DNA of 8,623 nt from the NCBI GenBank assembly GCA_019894735.1, contig JAGXOB010000024.1:1-8623 (forward strand), read 5' to 3'. The first letter of the stretch is position 1. The number at the start of each line of letters is the position of its first letter. The position numbers and the translations under genes are program-made. The stretch comes from Promethearchaeota archaeon (lineage in GTDB: Archaea > Asgardarchaeota > Lokiarchaeia > Sigynarchaeales > SOKP01). Shown in pieces: positions 6,956 through 8,623 of this stretch. The notes beneath the pieces are model-generated. The model ran no database searches, had not been told where the DNA came from, and saw only the letters and a list, made by a program, of their open reading frames with translations.

Positions 6956-7070
6956 TCAAAATTGATATTACTAAGTAAAGATTAACGCTGTTTTAAGTTA
7001 ATTAATAGGGATTTAATAAAATACTATTCATTTTTATTACGGTTTATGACAAAGAGGGTAGTATTTAAGA

Positions 7071-8540
7071 TTAATACCTACTAAGTAGGTCGTGAGGCCT
7101 ACTTTCACGCTGCCCTACATAAGAAACTACACCCACTTTTGCCTTTTTCATCTCATTAATACTTTTTGCACCAGCATATATCATTCCGTTTAAAAGTCCT
7201 TCTTTTAAAGATAACAATACGCCTTCCATATCGCCAACAAAAGGAACGTAATCACTTACGCCCTCCGGAAGCATTTTTGAGCCTTCAATATAACGATCTG
7301 AGACGTAGCCAGAGGTCCTCGCTTCTTTGGAACCCATTCCCCTATAGATCTTCACTTTTCTCCCTTGTATAGTGTCGACATATCCGGGACTTTCTGTTGA
7401 ACCGGCCATGAAATGACCAGACATTGCGAAATCAGCACCCGCTGTAAACGCTTTGGGTAAATCTCCCGGATTTTTAAATCCTCCATCTGCAATTAGACTG
7501 ATGTTCGAACCATAATCTACTATGGCATCAGCAACTTGAGCAGTTGCAAAAAGGGTTGGAGCACCTACGCCTGTTTGAATGGATGTAGTGCAAATTGAAC
7601 CTGATCCCATTCCAACTTTCAAACCAATAAATTTATCTTCATCAAAATCGCCTTTAGTGATTAAGTGCTCGGCAGCTTCATAGGTTCCAATGTTTCCTAA
7701 CACAAAATCGGAATCTAAAAAATCCATGAGTTTTCTTGTACCTTTAATGTCTGATGTTTTATAGAAATCTGCGACATCTATAAAGAAAATATCTACATAA
7801 TTCTCTATTTCTTTTAATATTTTCTGAGCTTGTGCTGATTCCGGGAATTTAGGAGATAACCCTATAGCGCATATTAAATGTCCTTCACTATCCATAGAAG
7901 CTAAGGGAAATTCTGGAGCTAAATCCTTTTTTGTAATTAATCCCTTCAAACTTCCTTCCTTATCTATAATAGGTAGTTTTTCCTTACGAGAATCAAAAAG
8001 AATTTCTAACGCTTTTTCTCTGGATGCCCCAGGTTCAATAGATATAACATCTTTCGTCATAAAATTCTTTACTTTACTAGTATTTATTTCAGTTTCAGAG
8101 AAAGGGATATCTCTTTTAGTAAAAATCCCGCAGACTCTATTTTCTTCATTTACTACTACAATTCCACTAATATTGTAGTTTTCCATCATGTATTTCGCTT
8201 TTGAAACTGGTTCATTAGGTAGTATTGTAGCTACATCATCAATAACAAAGGATCTTGCTCTTTTTACAATCCTTACCATTTCCAATTGTCGTTCATAAGA
8301 ACAGTTTCGATGTAAAACGCCTAATCCACCTAATAAAGCCATTCTAATAGCCATCAATTCTTCGGTTACTGTATCCATCGCTGCAGACATTATAGGTAGA
8401 TGGAATTTATATGATCCTAAATTAGAAGACATATCAACTTCAAAAGGTTCAAAGTTAGTATATCCTGGTTGAATTAGGATATCATCGAACGTAGCAATTA
8501 TTTCGTTATAATGAACTTTACTGCGGTAGTAATCTGTCAT
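7071..8540 (-). CDS. guaB: IMP dehydrogenase with CBS pair
   Basis: This full-length 489-residue enzyme oxidises IMP to XMP with NAD+, the committed step to GMP. The (beta/alpha)8 barrel is recognised by TFDDILIQPGYT at 17-28, PIMSAAMDTVTE at 49-60 and LGGLGVLHRN at 70-79. Two CBS domains interrupt it at about 96-148 and 156-210; they usually bind adenine or guanine nucleotides and tune activity. The catalytic loop GSGSICTT carries Cys317, the phosphate-binding region reads IADGGFKNPGD (350-360) and KIYRGMGS is at 397-404. The mobile flap contains SDRY (Arg416-Tyr417, the water-activating pair) and LPEG, which separates IMPDH from GMP reductase. Oddities are Ser320 where many bacterial enzymes have Arg, ADFYKTS (257-263) in place of the usual AHGHS-like NAD site, and GMP-reductase-like phrases (TGVG, GADFAMSG, VPFVGD). 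The ATG matches the family start and lies about 10 nt after a predicted TATA-driven start site. It probably forms a purine unit with purH. Confidence 0.95.
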   Translation of the reverse strand: MTDYYRSKVHYNEIIATFDDILIQPGYTNFEPFEVDMSSNLGSYKFHLPIMSAAMDTVTEELMAIRMALLGGLGVLHRNCSYERQLEMVRIVKRARSFVIDDVATILPNEPVSKAKYMMENYNISGIVVVNEENRVCGIFTKRDIPFSETEINTSKVKNFMTKDVISIEPGASREKALEILFDSRKEKLPIIDKEGSLKGLITKKDLAPEFPLASMDSEGHLICAIGLSPKFPESAQAQKILKEIENYVDIFFIDVADFYKTSDIKGTRKLMDFLDSDFVLGNIGTYEAAEHLITKGDFDEDKFIGLKVGMGSGSICTTSIQTGVGAPTLFATAQVADAIVDYGSNISLIADGGFKNPGDLPKAFTAGADFAMSGHFMAGSTESPGYVDTIQGRKVKIYRGMGSKEARTSGYVSDRYIEGSKMLPEGVSDYVPFVGDMEGVLLSLKEGLLNGMIYAGAKSINEMKKAKVGVVSYVGQRESRPHDLLSRY

Positions 8541-8572
8541 TTTTTTGCACAGTTAAAATTGTATTTTGAAAG

Positions 8573-8579
8573 TATATAT
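8573..8579 (-). promoter_or_regulatory. TATA box for guaB
   Basis: ATATATA on the minus strand is centred 36 bp upstream of the guaB ATG. Standard archaeal spacing puts the start site near 8550, giving a leader of about 10 nt. No Shine-Dalgarno sequence is present, consistent with a very short leader. This is the clearest promoter in the window. Confidence 0.5.
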
Positions 8580-8623
8580 GATAAATTTTATTCTTAACAT
8601 TGAAATTTAAGTATTAGTAATAA

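Noticed and set aside
7019..7066. 8-bp inverted repeat AAATACTA/TAGTATTT with a 32-nt spacer downstream of guaB
   Set aside because: The stem is A/T-dominated, the loop is long and no T-run follows. This is expected by chance in such AT-rich intergenic DNA.
7077..7109. Nested inverted repeats (CCTACT/AGTAGG and CGTGA/TCACG) at the 3' end of guaB
   Set aside because: They fall inside codons for the conserved RESRPHDLL C-terminus, and the first has a one-base loop. Coincidence of coding sequence is the simpler explanation.
7166..7372. Open frame of 68 codons on the plus strand inside guaB
   Set aside because: It is opposite the conserved IMPDH flap and has no support of its own.

Overview
The window looks like archaeal chromosome, most likely from a Lokiarchaeia-like Asgard archaeon; that lineage call is inference. 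Support comes from very AT-rich DNA, no Shine-Dalgarno sequence in front of any start codon, TATA-like boxes 35-50 bp upstream of several starts, long T-tracts directly after stop codons, and a large tandem winged-helix protein that appears colinear with the eukaryotic UFM1 ligase scaffold UFL1. There are no tRNAs, rRNAs, CRISPR arrays or mobile elements, and no gene-free stretch over 300 bases.

Left half (1-4854, all + strand). The window opens inside a metallo-beta-lactamase-fold hydrolase that ends at a 13-T tract. Next is a single-gene unit for a four-helix membrane protein with a C-terminal bacterial-PH-like domain, ended by a 12-T tract. A HAD-family phosphatase follows, and 19 nt after its stop comes a 911-residue protein with an N-terminal HEAT-like solenoid and a series of winged helices. 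These last two are probably co-transcribed.

Right half (4873-8540, all - strand). It converges on the left half across an 18-nt gap. In transcription order it holds guaB (IMP dehydrogenase with a CBS pair), purH (bifunctional AICAR transformylase/IMP cyclohydrolase) and a 100-residue winged-helix DNA-binding protein. PurH makes IMP and GuaB oxidises IMP to XMP, so the two catalyse consecutive steps on the way to GMP. The small regulator gene lies behind its own TATA-like box, in an intergenic region with two perfect palindromes sharing the core CTAATTAG.

The item most worth following up is the HEAT plus UFL1-like protein. The other genes are recognisable housekeeping or accessory families, with a few unusual residues in PurH and GuaB.
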